From the NCBI RefSeq assembly GCF_015234275.1, contig NZ_JADGII010000008.1: DNA of 64,000 bases. The stretch is one strand, 5' to 3'. The position numbers were made by a program, and so were the translations under genes. Source of the DNA: Prosthecochloris ethylica. GTDB lineage: Bacteria > Bacteroidota > Chlorobiia > Chlorobiales > Chlorobiaceae. Below are positions 63,962-64,000 of the stretch, one piece after another; position 1 is the first letter of the stretch, and every line of letters starts with the position of its first letter. The notes under the pieces were generated by a model. The model had not been told where the DNA came from, ran no database searches, and was given only the letters and a program-made list of their open reading frames with translations.

Positions 63962-64000
63962 ATGATGAGTTTTCGACCAGGGGGTGTGATGTTACTGTCA
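63962..64000 (+). CDS. Possible start of a gene running off the window
   Basis: ATG 63962 follows a GAGG motif at 63953-63956 and opens MMSFRPGGVMLLS to the window edge. Only 13 codons are visible, so this is weak. The region 63886-63961 would contain divergent promoters for it and the polytopic protein gene. Confidence 0.25.
   Translation, partial: MMSFRPGGVMLLS

Overview
The window looks like a chromosome of a green sulfur bacterium (Chlorobi/Chlorobiota, perhaps Chlorobium, Chlorobaculum or Prosthecochloris). I infer this from the overall gene content: TrpB2-type tryptophan synthase, ClpC, a TamB-like giant protein, a split heptose adenylyltransferase, a CrtI-type carotenoid oxidoreductase, and a moderately GC-rich backbone. 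No photosynthesis marker gene lies in the window, so the assignment is an inference.

Positions 1-36840 are mostly housekeeping backbone. On the minus strand, serB, guaA and a class A penicillin-binding protein are packed together and follow an alpha/beta hydrolase. A tRNA-Pro(GGG) comes next, then a plus-strand run: a GyrI-like protein, a carotenoid-type FAD oxidoreductase, a radical-SAM/DUF4130 DNA-metabolism pair, a lipoprotein cytochrome c, a methyltransferase, a YeeZ-like epimerase, an outer-membrane barrel and a small ATPase. These are followed by clpC, tRNA-Leu(UAA), trpB2, thiL (minus), ftsY, a DUF123 nuclease (minus), pcm and a PpiD-like foldase. A tight minus-strand cluster then carries hldE2/rfaE2, tamB, coaBC, a family-4 uracil-DNA glycosylase, dnaB and ptsI. 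A family of intergenic repeats with GTAGGGGCGAGC-type inverted termini is scattered at 1-391, 15148-15210, 17878-18205 and 19765-19800.

Positions 36783-64000 form a surface-glycan locus. It starts at an LpxL/HtrB-type lipid A acyltransferase. The last 53 bp of shared sequence at its 3' end are duplicated exactly 6751 bp downstream, where they continue in frame into what looks like the original, displaced C-terminus. The DNA between the copies is a visibly AT-richer island. It holds a QueC-like PP-loop protein, a decayed IS3 element between two 56-bp direct repeats, a GT2-GT4 fusion glycosyltransferase, a polysaccharide pyruvyltransferase-like protein and an IS481 transposase fragment. Beyond the island are a divergent glycosyltransferase and a compact operon of a second QueC-like PP-loop protein, a FemAB/GNAT-like acyltransferase and an ATP-grasp ligase. 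I regard this triad as the best candidate for an undescribed pathway: three enzyme types suited to activating or transferring acyl or amino groups, embedded among glycosyltransferases.

The locus continues with a methyltransferase-GT2-GT2 fusion (minus) and a plus-strand operon: MsbA-type ABC exporter, GT4, GtrB-like GT2, GtrA-like flippase, an unknown membrane protein, and a polytopic GtrC/GT-C-like protein. A converging minus-strand operon follows, with a polytopic protein, two GT4 enzymes and another polytopic protein. Together these genes would assemble, decorate, flip and export a cell-surface polysaccharide or LPS. Most coding starts were chosen by family length, overlap with neighbours and any visible Shine-Dalgarno motif.
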